Notes: a model not told the origin generated them from the sequence alone. A stretch of DNA of 64,000 nucleotides from Clostridium acidisoli DSM 12555 (GCF_900176305.1 NZ_FWXH01000002.1:958522-1022521), one strand, 5' to 3'; shown: positions 53,225 through 62,654, counted from the first letter of the stretch. Numbers and translations are program-made.

Positions 53225-54145
53225 TCATTTTTCAAATATCTTTAACAACCGTAAATAATGATTTGCTTCACGTAAAGTATGATCACCTAATAATGGTATT
53301 ATTATTGACTTAATCTTGCATTCTATCAATCCTTGGGTACCTTGTGCTTTAAATTTACTTATTTCTACAGTTGCTTTTAGGCTATCATCTGTAACTTTTG
53401 AAATGGGCATTGTATTCTCCATAGCTTCTCTCGCTTCTTTTGTCAATTTATCAAACTCATTTCCAAAGTTATTTGCAATATCTATAAGTTCATTTTCAGT
53501 TGGATCCAGAAGTCCACGAATAAATTTTGAGTGCTCAGCCATAATTCTATTCCAGAATGTTTCTTGTTCATAAGCCTCTCGTTCTAAATTAATTTGTTCA
53601 CGATTTTGCAATCTTTGAACTATAGAAAAATAAAATTTTGCTTCTCTCATAATATGATCTATAAGTAAAGGATAATTAACTGTAAATATCCTACAGGACA
53701 GAACATCTGATAATACCATAGCCTTAAACTGTATTAAGGATTTAACTAAATCCTTTGATCTTTCATTAAGCATGTATACTCTTCGCTCAAGAACATTACT
53801 ATCTCCTTTTATATTGCTACCCTTTAACCCTTCTTCTGCTTTCGTCAAACCAGTCGCAATATTTATTCCTGTAAAATATGACGAAACCATTTCAGCCTTT
53901 AGAGTAAACGGGGTTACCACTTCACCAGACTTCAGTACATTAGGCCTAACAACACCATTAGAAAGCGATACAACATCTGCTAAAAATCTATCGAAGGCCC
54001 TTCTAAATGAATCCGCTTCATCAATAAACCTTGAATTCTTTTGTGTAAACCCTGCTTCTAAAAAAAATGAATGTTCTTTCATAATTCGTGCAAAGAAAAG
54101 ATGTAATTCAAGAGATTGTTGTATAAAACTAATACCTGATAACAT
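53225..54145 (-). CDS. DUF2935 family protein (hemerythrin-like repeats)
   Basis: A 306-residue helical protein of the DUF2935 family, made of two related halves. Each carries the pattern of histidine and glutamate pairs that suggests a diiron site: HLFFARIMKEHSFFLEAGF in the first, IMAEHSKFIRGLLDP in the second, and IDHIMREAKFY and DHTLREANHY at the ends of each half. Members are common in Clostridium and Bacillus; the function is unknown and an oxygen- or iron-related role is inferred. Confidence 0.82.
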   Translation of the reverse strand: MLSGISFIQQSLELHLFFARIMKEHSFFLEAGFTQKNSRFIDEADSFRRAFDRFLADVVSLSNGVVRPNVLKSGEVVTPFTLKAEMVSSYFTGINIATGLTKAEEGLKGSNIKGDSNVLERRVYMLNERSKDLVKSLIQFKAMVLSDVLSCRIFTVNYPLLIDHIMREAKFYFSIVQRLQNREQINLEREAYEQETFWNRIMAEHSKFIRGLLDPTENELIDIANNFGNEFDKLTKEAREAMENTMPISKVTDDSLKATVEISKFKAQGTQGLIECKIKSIIIPLLGDHTLREANHYLRLLKIFEK

Positions 54146-54301
54146 AATCTACCTCACTTAATATAATAATTATTAACTTTTATTTAATATACTAATTAAG
54201 CTTTAAAACTATTACCTATGGTACGTTATATAATATAGCATTACACAATTAATTTTTTACAATAACATCCTCAATAATTCCATATATTTATAACTTTAAA
54301 T

Positions 54302-55870
54302 CTAAAATATATTAGCATCTTTTTTATTTGGCCATTCTCCTCTATGCTTCAGAGTATTAAATGCTGGTCCTTCCACATTACTACCATCATAGCTAAATCT
54401 AGAACCATGACAAGGACAATCCCAAGTTTTTTCTGCTTCATTCCATACTAATTCACAACCTAAATGAGTACAGGTTATATCAACCATATGCAAATCACCT
54501 TTCTCATCACGATATGCACCAACCTTCTCACCATCAACGATAATTATTTTAGCTTCACCAATATTAATTTCTACATCTTTAGGCGCTTGAGCAATTTTAC
54601 CCTTTATAAGCTCCTCTGCTACATCCACATTTTCACATACCAATTTTGTACCTGAAGCGGATATATCAAATCTGGATGGATTATACACTGGTGACCATGG
54701 ACTTTCTCCTTTTACAATTAAATCTGTTAATATATTTGCTGCTGCTGTACTGTTAGTCATTCCCCACTTGCCAAAACCTGTAGCCACAAATATATTAGAA
54801 GTTTTAGATGAACAATACCCTACATAAGGGACATCATCTACAGTCATGCAATCTTGTGTAGACCATCTATATAATATTTCTTCTAAATGAAAAGATTTTT
54901 TTGCAAAATCACCTAAATTTTTATAATGTATTTGGGTTTGACTCTGGTTACCTGTTTTATGCTTTCCTCCACCTATAAGAACAATTTCACCATCTTCATC
55001 CTTTTGAGAACGAAGAGAATGTACTGGATCTTCAGCAGTTATAAACATGCCCTCTGGAAATTTTTCTTTAATTTTAATTCCAAGTACATACGATCTTTCT
55101 GGATATATCCTTGCAAAATACATTGATCTTCCATCATAACAAGGAAAATGTGATGCAATAATAACTTTATCTGCAATTACCTTTTTCCCTTTTTCCGTTA
55201 ATACTGTACACTTATCTGCCTCTTTAATATCCACAACCTTAGTGAATTCAAAAATTTCACTCCCACTTCCAGGTATTTCTTTTGCTATTGCAAGTAAATA
55301 CTTTAAGGGATGAAATTGAGCCTGATTATCAAATTTAATAGCAGCTTTTATATTAAAAGGAAGTTGTATATTATCCTCATAAGATGCTTTTATTCCTAGC
55401 CCTCTAGCAGCCTTTACCTCATTTTCAATTTTTCCTATATAATAATCGGATTGAGTATATACATATGCAGGACGCCAACAAAAATCACAATCAATGTTTT
55501 TTTCCTTTACCAAATTTGCAATAAATTTAATAGCTGATTCATTAGCTTCTGCATATTGCCTTGCTTTCTCTTCTCCAAATTTAGATATTATTTTATCATA
55601 AATCAAATTATGCTGTGAAGTTATCTTTGCAGTTGTATGACCTGTCGTACCATGAGCAATCCTGTTAGCCTCTAGTATGGCTACCTTTAGACCCTTATTC
55701 TTTAAAAGGAATGCCGCAGTTAATCCAGTTATTCCACCACCAACTATAGCAACATCAACATTTATATCATCTTTTAAAGTATGATATTTTATTCCATTTG
55801 TAGTTTCAATCCAATATGGTTCATGAATGCTAGAAAAAACATCTAAATTATACACTTTTTCACTTTCCAT
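54302..55870 (-). CDS. FAD-dependent oxidoreductase with C-terminal Rieske domain
   Basis: A 522-residue fusion of a DAO-type FAD oxidoreductase (AIVGGGITGLTAAF near residue 35) and a Rieske iron-sulfur domain at the C-terminus, with Cys467, His469, Cys485 and His488 (CTH and CPCH) as 2Fe-2S ligands. The same arrangement is seen in Bacillus YhfW-like proteins. It probably oxidises an amine or similar compound and passes electrons through the Rieske centre. The start at 55870 (MESEKV) has GGAGG five bases upstream; the longer frame to 55963 adds an unlikely N-terminus. Substrate unknown. Confidence 0.85.
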   Translation of the reverse strand: MESEKVYNLDVFSSIHEPYWIETTNGIKYHTLKDDINVDVAIVGGGITGLTAAFLLKNKGLKVAILEANRIAHGTTGHTTAKITSQHNLIYDKIISKFGEEKARQYAEANESAIKFIANLVKEKNIDCDFCWRPAYVYTQSDYYIGKIENEVKAARGLGIKASYEDNIQLPFNIKAAIKFDNQAQFHPLKYLLAIAKEIPGSGSEIFEFTKVVDIKEADKCTVLTEKGKKVIADKVIIASHFPCYDGRSMYFARIYPERSYVLGIKIKEKFPEGMFITAEDPVHSLRSQKDEDGEIVLIGGGKHKTGNQSQTQIHYKNLGDFAKKSFHLEEILYRWSTQDCMTVDDVPYVGYCSSKTSNIFVATGFGKWGMTNSTAAANILTDLIVKGESPWSPVYNPSRFDISASGTKLVCENVDVAEELIKGKIAQAPKDVEINIGEAKIIIVDGEKVGAYRDEKGDLHMVDITCTHLGCELVWNEAEKTWDCPCHGSRFSYDGSNVEGPAFNTLKHRGEWPNKKDANIF

Positions 55871-55973
55871 TTTAACCTCCATATTTAAACTTTTTACTGT
55901 ATTGTCTGTATAAATATCACGGTTTATACTTAAAAATTTTAAGTATATAGGTAAATGAATCATTTAAGATAAA

Positions 55974-56282
55974 AGCAATTTATGCAAAAAAGTCTAAAGA
56001 TATATCTGCAAATCTTGTAAGAAAACTTTTACGGACTTTACTAATTCTGCGACCTATAAAAGTAAGAAAACATTGGATAAGTGGCTTAAATACGCTAAGT
56101 GGATGAATAGGTTTAATGGTGTTGCAACAAAATACATAAGTAATTATATTAAGTGGTTCAAATGGCTTCAAGTATTTGATAAAGATATAATAAAGGCTAA
56201 AAACTTTATAGTTCAAAGCAATGTAGCATATTCATATACCAAAGTAAAAGATTTAAAAAATAGAGAACCAATGTATGCGTAA
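55974..56282 (+). pseudogene. Remnant of an IS1595-family (ISXO2-like) transposase, C-terminal end
   Basis: The frame ending at 56282 reads WLKYAKWMNRFNGVATKY then ISNYIKWFKWLQVF, matching the C-terminal FNGVATKYLQNYLNWF-type motif of IS1595-group transposases. Upstream the frame runs on without a start and the DDE catalytic region is missing, so it is a dead fragment. No inverted repeats were recognised around it. It marks a former insertion beside the Rieske oxidoreductase gene. Confidence 0.6.
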
Positions 56283-56405
56283 TATTTTGTAATTTATGTT
56301 ATAATAAGTGTTATACAGGACTATAATCTAATGAACAATAGTTAGAAAAGACGAACTAACTAAAATAGAAATGTTATAGAGCAAAAAACTAAAAGGTGGG
56401 GTAAA

Positions 56406-56924
56406 ATGAATGCATTTTTGACAGTAATACCACTAATACTTATTAGGTATGGGATTTTAAGTATAATAGACAAAGAATCACTTAAACGTGCGGGTTTCTT
56501 TGCTCCATTAATCGGAAGAGAAAAAGTAGCATTCTGGGTTTATCAAATTACAACCGTCCTTATTTTACTATACCTATTATTACTCAAAATCAAAACTAAC
56601 TCTGATTGGTTTTACATAGGTTTAGTAATATATAGTTTAGGAATTATTTTATATGCTGTATCTGTAGTAAATTATGCTAAGCCTAAAATGAATGGAATAA
56701 ATTTAAACGGATTATACCGAGTATCCCGCAATCCTATGTACATTGCATATTTTATTTATTTTTTAGGGTGTGTATTGCTAACACATTCGTTGATATTACT
56801 TGCATTATTAATCGGTTTTCAAGTATCCGCACACTGGATTATTCTTTCAGAAGAAAGATGGTGTATTAAGAAATTCGGAGAAGAATATATAAAATATATG
56901 AACAAAGTGAGACGTTATATTTAG
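56406..56924 (+). CDS. Isoprenylcysteine carboxyl methyltransferase-like membrane protein
   Basis: A 172-residue membrane protein with four to five helices, of the ICMT/PEMT-like methyltransferase family. NGLYRVSRNPMYIAYFIYFL and EERWCIKKFGEEYIKYMNKV are the two SAM-binding halves. In bacteria such proteins methylate lipids or other hydrophobic substrates; the actual substrate is unknown. A GGTGGGG site precedes the ATG. Monocistronic, between the transposase remnant and a terminator. Confidence 0.8.
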   Translation: MNAFLTVIPLILIRYGILSIIDKESLKRAGFFAPLIGREKVAFWVYQITTVLILLYLLLLKIKTNSDWFYIGLVIYSLGIILYAVSVVNYAKPKMNGINLNGLYRVSRNPMYIAYFIYFLGCVLLTHSLILLALLIGFQVSAHWIILSEERWCIKKFGEEYIKYMNKVRRYI

Positions 56925-57026
56925 ACAGGTATGCTATAACTCTATTATTCAATTTATGGTTTGTGTTCTTCTTATATTATTCACCAAGGAGAAAACTTGC
57001 AATTTCATAAATTTCTAATATTAAGC

Positions 57027-57096
57027 ATTATAGGTGGACAATCCAACCTATAATTTTTTAAGGCTATATTTCAACATTATATTAAAACATAGCCTT
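57027..57096. terminator. Two adjacent terminators between convergent genes
   Basis: ATTATAGGT (57027-57035) with ACCTATAAT (57046-57054) is followed by TTTTTT and ends the ICMT-like gene. AAGGCTAT (57060-57067) with ATAGCCTT (57089-57096) faces the minus-strand lipoprotein gene. Confidence 0.75.
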
Positions 57097-57140
57097 ATGT
57101 AAAAGTAAATAAGTGGTAGCGATTTGGCTATTCTTGTCTT

Positions 57141-57518
57141 TTACTTATTTATTTCTAAAACATCCATTATTTTATCTGCTTGTTGCTGTGTGATAGTTTT
57201 ATTTTCTACTAATTTATTTAAAGTCTCTTTTGACTTTTCTTTACTTTCCTTACCCACATTGTTTACGTTTGACATAAGAGCATTCAATATTGTTGTAGCC
57301 TGATCTTTAGTTATTGTGGCATCATTTACTAATGTTTGAAGTGCACTATCATAGCTTTTTTTAACTTGGTCTTTATTGGGTTCCTTTTCAACTAATTTTT
57401 GTGCTGAATTTTCAGAATTAGAATAACTTCTATTATTGCATCCAGAAATTAAACATACCGGTATAACAAAAACTAACAGTATGATGGCTGGCTTTTTTAA
57501 AGTTTTAAGTTTTATCAC
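57141..57518 (-). CDS. Small lipoprotein (125 aa)
   Basis: A 125-residue lipoprotein precursor. The signal helix ends in the lipobox LISGC with Cys27 as the lipidated residue. The mature part is hydrophilic and contains two similar helical units, DATITKDQATTILNALM and ENKTITQQQADKIMDVLE, of the type found in clostridial YckD/SHOCT-like or DUF2680-like proteins. It is exposed on the outer face of the membrane. Function unknown. Confidence 0.72.
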   Translation of the reverse strand: MIKLKTLKKPAIILLVFVIPVCLISGCNNRSYSNSENSAQKLVEKEPNKDQVKKSYDSALQTLVNDATITKDQATTILNALMSNVNNVGKESKEKSKETLNKLVENKTITQQQADKIMDVLEINK

Positions 57519-57958
57519 TTTAAAACACTTCCTCTATAAATATTTTATTTACATAACCTACCTGCTGTTAGTATGTCGTAATCTTCTATATTTATGCACT
57601 ACTAATATAATAGCGTGCCTTCGATTGTACTTTTTTTATGTAACTTTTTATATACTTATAACATAGTATATAATACAGACATATTTATTATTTCGTTACC
57701 TACTTAATAGGAAAAAATCCCATTGGCTACTACTTATTATTGTTTAAAATATTATAAATGTATGATAGATTTAATAGTGAAATTTTAATATATGTCTGTA
57801 TATTTTTATGATTTTTGGATATAATACTTTTTAAATACATGCTTGTATTTTATATAAATTTTACATTGAGTTTACAAAAAAAGAAAGCCTAAGATTAATC
57901 CTCCTGGGCTTTCTTTTTTATGTCTTATAATTTTTTAACTTAATAAAAACATGTGTAC
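57519..57958. other. Intergenic region upstream of lipoprotein with terminator
   Basis: AT-rich non-coding sequence. A hairpin at about 57876-57919 (AAAGAAAGCC with GGGCTTTCTTT and T run) terminates on either strand and serves the small membrane protein gene on its right. Nothing else is recognisable. Confidence 0.5.
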
Positions 57959-58126
57959 CTACAATTTATTATTATTCTTTTCATTTATGTAAATATCAAG
58001 TGCTTTAATTCCTCTTTTAGCAAGTTTTACAAACAGCACGAACCCATAAATAAAAAATCCCAATAAAACTAAAATAATTATTAGATTAATTATGCTGATA
58101 ATTCCAGTAGCATACATACCTTGCAT
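57959..58126 (-). CDS. Small single-helix membrane protein (55 aa)
   Basis: A 55-codon gene starting MQGMYATGIISIINLIIILV, with one long hydrophobic helix (about 8-33), then a basic stretch KLAKRGIKAL and an Asn/Lys-rich tail. AGGAG lies about nine bases before the ATG and a terminator follows, so it is a real small gene. Similar short phage-holin-like or sensor-like proteins are common in clostridia. No function can be given. Confidence 0.6.
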   Translation of the reverse strand: MQGMYATGIISIINLIIILVLLGFFIYGFVLFVKLAKRGIKALDIYINEKNNNKL

Positions 58127-58237
58127 ACAAAGTTCTCCTTTCTAAACCGATAGTTGTATTGTAATATTTTACTATAGTTGCCTAACTTTTATGAATATTA
58201 TATCACATTATTATTGATAAACTTTATTTTACATTTT

Positions 58238-58633
58238 TTATTTTTTCAGTAAGTCTCTTATTTCTCGAAGTAATAAAACCTCCTCGGACGGTTTTAATTC
58301 TGTTTCAACAATTTCTGATTTCTTTTCTCTTTTAAGCTTATTTATTAATTTTATAAATAAGAAAATAGAAAACGAAACAATTAAGAAATCAATACTATTT
58401 TGAATAAAAGTTCCATAGTTAATGGTAACTGCTGAATCTTTTCCGTGAGCTTCTTTAATGACAACTTTTAAATATGTAAAATTAACTCCGCCAGTTAGTG
58501 TAACTACTAATGGCATAATTATATCATTTACCATAGAGGTAACTATTTTGCTAAAAGCACCTCCAATAACAACACCAACAGCCAAATCTACTACATTTCC
58601 TTTAATTGCAAATTCCTTAAATTCCTTTAACAT
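58238..58633 (-). CDS. mscL: Large-conductance mechanosensitive channel
   Basis: A 131-residue MscL. The N-terminal [23 protein letters not shown] forms the amphipathic helix and gating helix TM1; TM2 is at about 75-98; the C-terminus ([14 protein letters not shown]) is the cytoplasmic bundle. It opens under hypo-osmotic shock to release solutes. The start is preceded by AGGAGG. Monocistronic. Confidence 0.95.
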   Translation of the reverse strand: MLKEFKEFAIKGNVVDLAVGVVIGGAFSKIVTSMVNDIIMPLVVTLTGGVNFTYLKVVIKEAHGKDSAVTINYGTFIQNSIDFLIVSFSIFLFIKLINKLKREKKSEIVETELKPSEEVLLLREIRDLLKK

Positions 58634-58853
58634 AGTAGCCTCCTCCTAATAAACTTTCATTTTATCTTCAGAAAATATTTTTTGTATAAGTTATTATCCT
58701 ATAAAACATTAACAATTACAATTGCAATTATGTAAAAGAAAGAACAATGTTAATTTTACATAAACAATCCTAATATTTAAGTCATTAATATTGAATTTAG
58801 GGCTGTAATTTACTACAATTAAGTTTGACTAACAAAGGATGGTGAAATTATAA

Positions 58854-59669
58854 ATGACAATTATACAAACTTTAATATTAGCAATTGTACAAGGAATAAC
58901 AGAATTATTTCCTATTAGTAGTGCTGGACATTCAGTACTTACTCCTTATGTTTTAGGTTGGAAGCTTGACCCTGTATTCTTAAAGGAAAAGTTTCTTCCA
59001 TTTGTAGTTATGATGCACTTAGGTACATCTATCGCACTTTTTATCTTCTTTTGGAAAGATTGGAAAGAGATAATAAAATCTATTTTTGACAGTAAAGATT
59101 CTAAAAAATTATTATTTTTAATTATTGTAGGAACAATCCCAGCAGCAATAATAGGATTTATTTTTGAAAAGAAATTAACAGCATTATTTGGAAGTGCCCT
59201 AGTTGCCTCTATATTTTTAATTGTAAATGGAGTTATATTATTTGTAGGTGAAAGTACTGCTTCAAAGGGTAAAAAAGATATAGAAGATTTAAGTTACAGC
59301 CAAGCTGCAATAATAGGTCTATTTCAATCATTGGCACTTATTCCTGGTTTTTCAAGGTCTGGTGCTAGTATGACTGCTGGGTTTGGTATGGGTCTAAAAC
59401 ATGAAGAATCAGCTAGATTTTCAATGTTACTTGCTACTCCTATTATAGGCGGAGCAGCAATACTTGAAGTGCCAAAACTATTTAAATCCGCTAATCGTCC
59501 ACTATTACATACTTCTATTATTGGAGGAATTGCAGCTGGTATATGTGCCCTAATAAGTGTTACTATATTGATGCGCTGGTTTAATAAAAAGGAAGTTAAT
59601 GCTATGCGTCCATTTTCTTTTTACTGTTGGATAGTTGGAGGATTGATTTTAATATCACATTTTATTTAG
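58854..59669 (+). CDS. uppP: Undecaprenyl-diphosphatase
   Basis: A 271-residue UppP/BacA with eight membrane segments. The active-site regions are QGITELFPISSAGH near the N-terminus and GFSRSGASMTAG in the second half. It recycles the lipid carrier for cell-wall synthesis and gives bacitracin resistance. A GGATGGTG site precedes the ATG. The substitution of Leu-Phe for Phe-Leu in the first motif is common in clostridia. Confidence 0.95.
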   Translation: MTIIQTLILAIVQGITELFPISSAGHSVLTPYVLGWKLDPVFLKEKFLPFVVMMHLGTSIALFIFFWKDWKEIIKSIFDSKDSKKLLFLIIVGTIPAAIIGFIFEKKLTALFGSALVASIFLIVNGVILFVGESTASKGKKDIEDLSYSQAAIIGLFQSLALIPGFSRSGASMTAGFGMGLKHEESARFSMLLATPIIGGAAILEVPKLFKSANRPLLHTSIIGGIAAGICALISVTILMRWFNKKEVNAMRPFSFYCWIVGGLILISHFI

Positions 59670-59731
59670 AATTACAATAAATTTTTATATTTTATCAAGC
59701 CATAAAACAGCAATTTTAAATAATCCTTTAT

Positions 59732-59757
59732 AAGAACGTATCGAAAGGTACGTTCTT
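59732..59757 (+). terminator. Terminator after uppP
   Basis: AAGAACGTA (59732-59740) pairs with TACGTTCTT (59749-59757) and is followed by TTT. Confidence 0.8.
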
Positions 59758-59768
59758 TTCACAAAAAA

Positions 59769-59791
59769 ATTGAACCTCTCACATTATGTGA
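59769..59791 (-). terminator. Terminator after splB
   Basis: A CCTCTCACAT/ATGTGAAGG-type hairpin with a few mismatches, followed on the minus strand by TTTTTTT. Confidence 0.75.
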
Positions 59792-59797
59792 AGGCTC

Positions 59798-60805
59798 TTA
59801 TATAATGTAATTTATACTTGCCTCATTGAAATATTTTCTTATATTTTCTTTAAAAAATCTTTTCATATAATTTATTTCTTCATCTTTGTAAAGGTATTTA
59901 CCATATCCAAATTGACCAAATTTAAATTTTCTTGTCTCCTCTTCCATAGGTAATATTGTTTTTGGATATACTGTTAAGATATTCTCTTTTGCCCTTTTAG
60001 TAAACCTATGAGATATTATTTCAAAAGAGATATGCGAATTGATAAAGTTACTTCCAATTTTATCTATGATACCTTTATATTCGTCTTCCCAATTAGGATA
60101 CAAAAACACAGGTGCAATTATAAATCCCAAATTATATCCAGCATTTAAAACTTTCATTGCTGCTTTAATTCTATCCTCTACTTTAGGAGTCCCATGCTCA
60201 AATTGTTTTATAATTTTATTTGTATTTACACTAAATCTTACGGTTGTTCTTCCATTATGAGTTAAATTAAGAATATTCTCTACATCTGTAAATTTAGTTA
60301 CAAATCTAAAATATCCGTTATTACTTTTCCCAAAATGAGTTATAGCTCTTCCAAGATTTCCAGTATACGGTTCAACAGGAATCGGATCAGAAGTCGCTGC
60401 TCCTTCAAATATTGTAGCGTCTGGTAATCTATCTTCAATATATTTATCTGCATTGTTCAATATTTCGTCTATGTTTACATAAACCTTAGTATATGGCTTT
60501 TTACCCATTTGCGTATTAAGATAACAATACTCACACATCCCCATACATCCGCTTACTAATGGCAACTGATAATGTGCTGATGGTTTACATGATTGAAATT
60601 TATAAGATTTTCTTACCCCTACTACCAAAGTATTCTTCCCCTCAAAATACATTTTAGAAGCCGTATCTTCTGGTATTTGTGTCACCCTTCCACTTTTAGA
60701 ATATATTAATTGTATATCTTTATCTTTAAAATACTCTAAAATATCTCTTCCTGTTTTGTATTCTAATGCTGCTTTTTCAAATATAATTCTTTTAGGTTGA
60801 AACAA
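59798..60805 (-). CDS. splB: Spore photoproduct lyase
   Basis: A 335-residue radical SAM enzyme that repairs the UV lesion spore photoproduct in germinating spores. The cluster motif CMGMCEYC is at 87-94, with YLNTQMGKKP after it as in SplB proteins. Near residue 137 the family motif ACTSD reads AATSD: the cysteine that donates a hydrogen atom in Bacillus and Geobacillus enzymes is replaced by Ala. Cys73 (QSCKP) may take over. It fits with the SASP genes nearby. Upstream lies a pair of direct repeats rather than a clear promoter. Confidence 0.9.
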   Translation of the reverse strand: MFQPKRIIFEKAALEYKTGRDILEYFKDKDIQLIYSKSGRVTQIPEDTASKMYFEGKNTLVVGVRKSYKFQSCKPSAHYQLPLVSGCMGMCEYCYLNTQMGKKPYTKVYVNIDEILNNADKYIEDRLPDATIFEGAATSDPIPVEPYTGNLGRAITHFGKSNNGYFRFVTKFTDVENILNLTHNGRTTVRFSVNTNKIIKQFEHGTPKVEDRIKAAMKVLNAGYNLGFIIAPVFLYPNWEDEYKGIIDKIGSNFINSHISFEIISHRFTKRAKENILTVYPKTILPMEEETRKFKFGQFGYGKYLYKDEEINYMKRFFKENIRKYFNEASINYII

Positions 60806-60854
60806 TATTATTCACCTCAGAAATAGTATGCTTATATACTAAAAAATAATACTA

Positions 60855-61042
60855 TAAAAAAATAGCACTTGGAATTAACCAAATGCTTAAAATATATTAA
60901 AGGGGTAATCATGTAGGTAATTATAGCACTAAGCTTTATTTTTTGCAACAATTTTAATCTATTTTATGTTAATTATTGTTTAATAAAAAAATAGCACCTG
61001 GAATTAACCAAATGCTTAAAAATATATATTAAAGGGGTAATC
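60855..61042. repeat. Two direct repeats of about 56 bases upstream of splB
   Basis: The sequences at 60855-60910 and 60984-61042 are nearly identical. Each holds a palindrome GCACTTGG (or GCACCTGG)-AATTAA-CCAAATGC and ends in TTAAAGGGGTAATC. They are spaced 129 bases apart in the gap between splB and a lipoprotein gene, which otherwise has no gene. Confidence 0.8.
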
Positions 61043-61150
61043 TTTATGTTTACATTGTAGTGTTTATTTATGACAGTCTTATGTCAAATTTAAGTATAGT
61101 CTGTAAAGATTTAATTACCCACTGCAATAAGATAATTTTTATATATCCAT

Positions 61151-61624
61151 TTATTTAAAAACATTTATATATTCGTTTGCTTGACTTGGTGTTAACACGC
61201 CATCTACCCTTATTAACACATTATTTTTTTGTTCTATGTATTGTGTTAACATAGGCATTGATTTAATAACAGTTTCTAGATACTTTTTCCTGCTATCTGC
61301 ATCTGCTTTATTCTTAAATAATTCAATAGAACAATCAACATTAGAATTTTGTGATCTACTATCACTCCATGTAATTTTTTCAGTATATTGGTTTGGTCTT
61401 CCTAAAAGTTTATTAGGATCATTTTCTGCTGTTACAGTACTTATATTGGTCATGTATTGTCCTTCTTTTTCTTTTAGTTTATTTACAACCAATTGTGCGG
61501 TAACTTTTATTTTAGGTTTTGCCTTTGCCTTTTTAGAATTACTTGCTACAGTATTAGTGCCACATCCTGCTAATAAAATAAGTGCTAATAAGCACAATGT
61601 TAAAATTTTAATATGTCTTTTCAT
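61151..61624 (-). CDS. Putative lipoprotein (157 aa)
   Basis: A 157-residue lipoprotein precursor with lipobox LLAGC and lipidated Cys21. After a lysine-rich linker (SKKAKAKPKIKV) a compact domain follows with YMTNISTVTAENDPNKLLGR and YTEKITWSDSR, a pattern seen in secreted proteins of Gram-positive bacteria related to sensing or binding. Function unknown. Start ATG has a GGGAG site. Confidence 0.7.
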   Translation of the reverse strand: MKRHIKILTLCLLALILLAGCGTNTVASNSKKAKAKPKIKVTAQLVVNKLKEKEGQYMTNISTVTAENDPNKLLGRPNQYTEKITWSDSRSQNSNVDCSIELFKNKADADSRKKYLETVIKSMPMLTQYIEQKNNVLIRVDGVLTPSQANEYINVFK

Positions 61625-61970
61625 GATTTTAAGTCACTCCCTATAAAGAATTTTCTATTATATTGTAACAAATAATTCACAAATTAACAATATATGAATG
61701 CCTTTACAATTGTCTGCCAAACCGCAGATATGAAGTTAAAATGCGTTGTTTTTATGTAAAAACATAAATAACACAGACTTTCTTTAAAACATTGATATAA
61801 CTGAATCCTATAGAGACATAAGCATTAGGGCTGTTGGTTTAAATATCTGTTATAAAAATGATAATTTATGAGTTTATGTAAGCATGATATACTTTAAGTA
61901 TATCAATAGACCAATGTGATTAATTTGGTTTTGAGTTGTATTAATTTATATTAAACGGAGGTAGGAATAT
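61625..61970. other. Intergenic region upstream of the CAT-like gene
   Basis: Non-coding and AT-rich; see the palindrome at 61885-61905. No other structure stands out. Confidence 0.4.
61885..61905. promoter_or_regulatory. Perfect 21-bp palindrome upstream of the CAT-like gene
   Basis: TGATATACTT and AAGTATATCA flank a central T, 65 bases before the CAT-like start codon. It looks like an operator; no regulator gene is adjacent. Confidence 0.55.
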
Positions 61971-62654
61971 ATGAATACAGATTTTCATATCATTGACATG
62001 GAGACATGGCCAAGAGCACAAACATATACTTATTTTACAGAAACAGTATCAACACTTATTTATTCTATTAGCATAACAATGGATGTCACAATCCTTAGAA
62101 ATACATTAAAAAGTAAAGGATTGAAATTCTTTCCTACATATCTTTACCTGGTAACCAGAGCTATTAGAAAACAAAAGGAATTTCTTATGGCAATTCAAGA
62201 TGATGTGTTAGGATATTGGGATTGTCGAGCTCCTTTTTACCCAATATTGCATGAGGATGACAAAACAATAACATTTCTTTGGACAGAATATGATGATGAT
62301 TTTGAGGCATTTTATAAAATTTATATTTCAGACATGGCACAGCATGGAGAGAGTCATGGTATTATGTCATCAAAGGGAACACCACCTTCTAATAACTATA
62401 TCATAGCTTGTAGTCCATGGTTTACTTTTAATAGCTTGTCCATGCATTTGCAAAATGCAAAGAATTATTATGCACCAATCTTTGAATCTGGAGGATTTAC
62501 TGAAGTGAATGGTATAATTACTATGCCTTTATCTATTACTGTTAATCATGCTGCAGTGGATGGCTATCACATAAAGATATTTTTAGATGAATTACAATGG
62601 ACAATGAATCATCCTGAAGAATGGATTAAAGGTGCAGAAGTTTATCATAAATAA
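61971..62654 (+). CDS. Chloramphenicol acetyltransferase-like protein
   Basis: A 227-residue protein of the CAT (type A) family, which acetylates chloramphenicol using acetyl-CoA. The active-site region reads VNHAAVDGYH with His193 (general base) and Asp197, against HHAVCDGYH in many CATs. The N-terminal WPRAQTYTYF matches the WxRxxxFxxF start. Many clostridia have such genes; some act on other substrates, so resistance is likely but not certain. GGAGG lies about ten bases upstream of the ATG at 61971. Confidence 0.85.
   Translation: MNTDFHIIDMETWPRAQTYTYFTETVSTLIYSISITMDVTILRNTLKSKGLKFFPTYLYLVTRAIRKQKEFLMAIQDDVLGYWDCRAPFYPILHEDDKTITFLWTEYDDDFEAFYKIYISDMAQHGESHGIMSSKGTPPSNNYIIACSPWFTFNSLSMHLQNAKNYYAPIFESGGFTEVNGIITMPLSITVNHAAVDGYHIKIFLDELQWTMNHPEEWIKGAEVYHK

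Noticed and set aside
55980..56216. 78-residue minus-strand frame
   Set aside because: Antisense to the transposase remnant, no ribosome site, and the plus-strand frame matches a known transposase motif.
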